From Clostridia bacterium (GTDB lineage Bacteria; Bacillota_A; Clostridia; Oscillospirales; UBA929), in the NCBI GenBank assembly GCA_026001245.1, contig BNZR01000060.1:1-8165 (forward strand): DNA of 8,165 nt, given 5' to 3'. Made by a program: the position numbers and the translations under genes. The notes beneath the pieces are model-generated. The model was given only the letters and a program-made list of their open reading frames with translations. It made no database searches and had not been told where the DNA came from. The stretch's first letter is position 1, and every line of letters begins with the position of its first letter. Shown piece after piece: positions 6,284 through 8,165 of the stretch.

Positions 6284-7883
6284 AGTTACGATGTTGCCGC
6301 CGACTATCGACCTCCAGACAAAAGCGGCGATTGCCGCTCCGCGAAAGAAGCGTGTCGCGGCATACGCGAGGGTAAGCACGGTACTTGAGGAACAGCAGAG
6401 CAGTTACGCCGCGCAGGGGGATTATTACACTAATTTAATCAAAAATAATTCCGCGTGGGAGTACGTCAATTTGTATGCCGACGAGGGTATTTCGGCCACC
6501 TCCACCAAGAAACGTGACGGCTTTAACCGTATGATAAAAGACGCACTTGACGGCAAGATAGATTTGATTTTGACGAAATCAGTCAGTCGCTTCGCGCGTA
6601 ACACAGTAGACAGTCTGACTGTAATTCGGCAACTCAAAGAAAAAGGTGTTTTCGTAATTTTTGAGAAAGAAAACATCGATACAAGCGACGCGAAAGGCGA
6701 ACTGCTTATAACTATTATGAGCAGCTTAGCGCAGGAAGAGTCCAGATCTATCAGTGAGAACGTCATTTGGGGTAAACGAAAAGCTATGGCTGACGGAAAG
6801 GTGTTTATGTGTTACGGCAACTTCCTCGGATACGAAAAAGGCGAGGACGGCACTCCGAGAATTGTGGAGTCCGAGGCGAAGATTGTGCGGCTCATCTACA
6901 AAATGTACCTCAACGGCAAGTCGGCGAACGCCATAGCGCAACACCTTACAACGAAAAAAGTTCTCACGCCGCGCGGCTATAAAAACTGGTCAGCGAGGAC
7001 GATTATATCCATACTCGGCAATGAAAAATATTGTGGTTGTAATATCTCGCAAAAGACCTACTGCGAGTCATTTTTGACGCACAAAATGCTGAAAAACCAC
7101 GGAGAACTGCCGCAGTTTTTCGTGGAGGACAGTCACCCCGCCATAATCAGCCGCGAAACATTCGACCTTGTGCAGGACGAGGTGCGGCGCAACAGCGAAA
7201 CAGGGGTAGGTCGAAACACCACGCATATATTCTCCGGTCGCGTGATTTGCGGCGTTTGCGGCCACTTTTACGGCAAGAAAGTGTGGAGCAGCAACACGAA
7301 ATACCGCAAGATTGTATGGAGGTGCAACGCCAAATATCAACGCGCTGACGGCATCTCACGCGGAGCGCAATGCAAATCACCGCACTTGACGGAACAGCAA
7401 CTTGAGTATGCGTTTATCACGGCATTCAACGAGATTTTATCGGGCAAGGACTACTATTTCGCCGAATACGAAACGATAGTCGCGGAAATCACTGACACGG
7501 CGGCGCTGGACGCGGAACGCGACAAACTGAACGCCGAGAGTGTGGAAACCTATGAGTTAATCAAGGCGGCGATGGACGAGAACGCCCGAAAAGCTCTTAA
7601 TCAAGACGAGTACGAGCATCGTTTCGCCGAACTCGCCACCAAGTATGACAGGCAAAAAACACAGCTCGCTGAGTTGACCGAGCAACGCCAGTCGGTGCTT
7701 GTACGCAGGGAGCGGCTCAATTTATTTCTTGCCGAGCTTGCCAAGCGCGATGAGGTGCTGACCGACTTTGACGAGCCGCTTTTCGTTGCCACGGTTGAGA
7801 AGATGACGGTCAACAGCGAGAGCAACGTGGTTGTGCTGTTCCGCGACGGCACGGAAATCAATGTGGACGTGACGAAATCTTGA
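6267..7883 (+). CDS. Serine recombinase 2 (large serine integrase with coiled coil)
   Basis: I place the start at ATG 6267 (538 residues) because GAGAGG at 6251-6256 has good spacing to it; an in-frame ATG at 6258 lies only one base from that site. The gene overlaps recombinase 1 by 17 bases, implying translational coupling. The resolvase domain (about 28-175) has VAAYARVS with nucleophile Ser37 and KSVSRFARN with Arg108 and Arg111. The 'Recombinase' domain spans about 185-310 (PQFFVEDSHPAI). The zinc ribbon uses C328-x2-C331, C353 and C369. Residues about 409-496 form a long charged helix, consistent with the coiled coil that controls synapsis and direction in large serine integrases. The two recombinases share many motifs but are clearly diverged. 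The gene lies at the element edge, as expected for an integrase beside its att site. Confidence 0.92.
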   Translation: MPKASKVTMLPPTIDLQTKAAIAAPRKKRVAAYARVSTVLEEQQSSYAAQGDYYTNLIKNNSAWEYVNLYADEGISATSTKKRDGFNRMIKDALDGKIDLILTKSVSRFARNTVDSLTVIRQLKEKGVFVIFEKENIDTSDAKGELLITIMSSLAQEESRSISENVIWGKRKAMADGKVFMCYGNFLGYEKGEDGTPRIVESEAKIVRLIYKMYLNGKSANAIAQHLTTKKVLTPRGYKNWSARTIISILGNEKYCGCNISQKTYCESFLTHKMLKNHGELPQFFVEDSHPAIISRETFDLVQDEVRRNSETGVGRNTTHIFSGRVICGVCGHFYGKKVWSSNTKYRKIVWRCNAKYQRADGISRGAQCKSPHLTEQQLEYAFITAFNEILSGKDYYFAEYETIVAEITDTAALDAERDKLNAESVETYELIKAAMDENARKALNQDEYEHRFAELATKYDRQKTQLAELTEQRQSVLVRRERLNLFLAELAKRDEVLTDFDEPLFVATVEKMTVNSESNVVVLFRDGTEINVDVTKS

Positions 7884-7898
7884 CTACGATGTTATAAT
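7869..7898 (+). promoter_or_regulatory. Extended -10 promoter in front of the rlmA remnant
   Basis: TGTTATAAT at 7890-7898 is a perfect extended -10 element (TGN-TATAAT). A weak -35 (GTGACG, 7869-7874) lies 18 bases upstream, inside the end of recombinase 2. Transcription would begin near 7905, only about 11 bases before ATG 7916, leaving an unusually short leader. The extended -10 makes a good -35 unnecessary. Confidence 0.6.
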
Positions 7899-7915
7899 GG
7901 TTATGGGTGATTGCT

Positions 7916-8165
7916 ATGTTTTGGCTCTGTCCTGTCTGCCGCGCGAAAAACGCCACCGAACGTCCGCTGACATCTGTCGGCGGCGTGTGGTCTTGCTCTG
8001 AGGGACACGCCTTTGACGTTTGTTCGAGTTCAAACAGTCTCTGTATGAAACTCCGACACGCAATCAGGAAAAGCTCGATGTCTTGGAGGGCTTTGAATTG
8101 CTCCACAGCGAGGAAGTCACTATCAACTTGCACTTAGTCGGGCAGGAAATTTGGCAGTTATTCGG
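7916..8165 (+). pseudogene. rlmA: rlmA-like 23S rRNA (guanine-N1)-methyltransferase, internally deleted and frameshifted (3' end outside the window)
   Basis: From ATG 7916 (GGGTGA at 7905-7910 as a modest ribosome binding site) the protein has C5-x2-C8 and C27-x3-H31 followed by FDV. This matches the zinc finger of E. coli RlmA (C5, C8, C21, H25, then FDM), as I recall that sequence. The frame then goes wrong. In the frame starting at TTG 8020, LFEFKQSLYETP, then LEGFELL and LHLVGQEIWQLF continue to the window end. This lines up with the RlmA C-terminal part (MELKGLIYNE, LEGFTL), roughly residue 180 on. About 150 residues are missing, including the SAM-binding core, and the halves are in different frames. 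The intact enzyme methylates N1 of G745, or G748 in Gram-positives, in 23S rRNA helix 35. This copy cannot. Misassembly at the edge is possible. Confidence 0.7.

Noticed and set aside
7880..7885. TTGACT as a -35 box
   Set aside because: It matches a -35 well but is only 7 bases from TATAAT at 7893, far too close to work together.
8022..8031. GTTCGAGTTC, resembling a tRNA T-loop (a common integration target)
   Set aside because: No acceptor stem, anticodon arm or CCA-proximal pairing is found around it, and it lies within sequence that aligns to the RlmA C-terminal part.
7907..8137. 76-residue frame as an intact small gene
   Set aside because: Only its first 35 codons resemble a known domain. 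After the frame change the residues are an out-of-frame reading of the RlmA C-terminal sequence, so it is better described as part of a pseudogene.

Overview
The window looks like the right-hand end of a prophage, or a prophage-derived mobile element, in a Gram-positive Clostridia-type bacterium. This rests on GGAGG-type ribosome binding sites, the tail-holin-endolysin order, the holin and endolysin families, and a recombination module (sigma-like HTH/zinc protein, SHOCT-like protein, tandem serine recombinases) that I know from clostridial prophages and integrative elements. These family calls come from reading the proteins and recalling the families; no search was run. All genes called are on the + strand.

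Layout. (1) 1-122: the 3' end of an IS5-family insertion sequence, with the last 36 residues of its transposase. (2) 123-310: the 3' remnant of a gene, probably a phage structural gene, cut by the IS; its reading frame now starts inside the IS end. (3) 311-3106: two phage structural genes, a tail or appendage protein with a carbohydrate-binding-like N-terminus and a 495-residue protein of unknown function. (4) 3120-3141: a rho-independent terminator. (5) 3172-4400: the lysis cassette, a holin and an NlpC/P60-like endolysin with a peptidoglycan-binding domain, overlapping by one base. (6) 4418-4950: a small HTH plus double zinc-ribbon protein and a 56-residue SHOCT-like protein, joined by an ATGA overlap. 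(7) 4947-7883: a strong promoter and two serine recombinases overlapping by 17 bases; only the second has a C-terminal coiled coil. (8) 7869-8165: an extended -10 promoter, then a broken rlmA-like 23S rRNA methyltransferase gene. Its N-terminal zinc finger is joined directly, in another frame, to its C-terminal region, and the methyltransferase core is missing.

How it fits together. The structural genes build the tail. The holin and endolysin release the particles. The recombinase pair presumably integrates and excises the element, with the two small upstream proteins as candidate regulators or directionality factors. The rlmA remnant probably marks the edge between element and chromosome. 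The two points most worth following are the internally deleted rlmA next to the recombinases and the compact module of two small proteins plus two recombinases. No CRISPR array, tRNA, rRNA or diversity-generating retroelement was seen, and no stretch over 300 bases lacks a gene.
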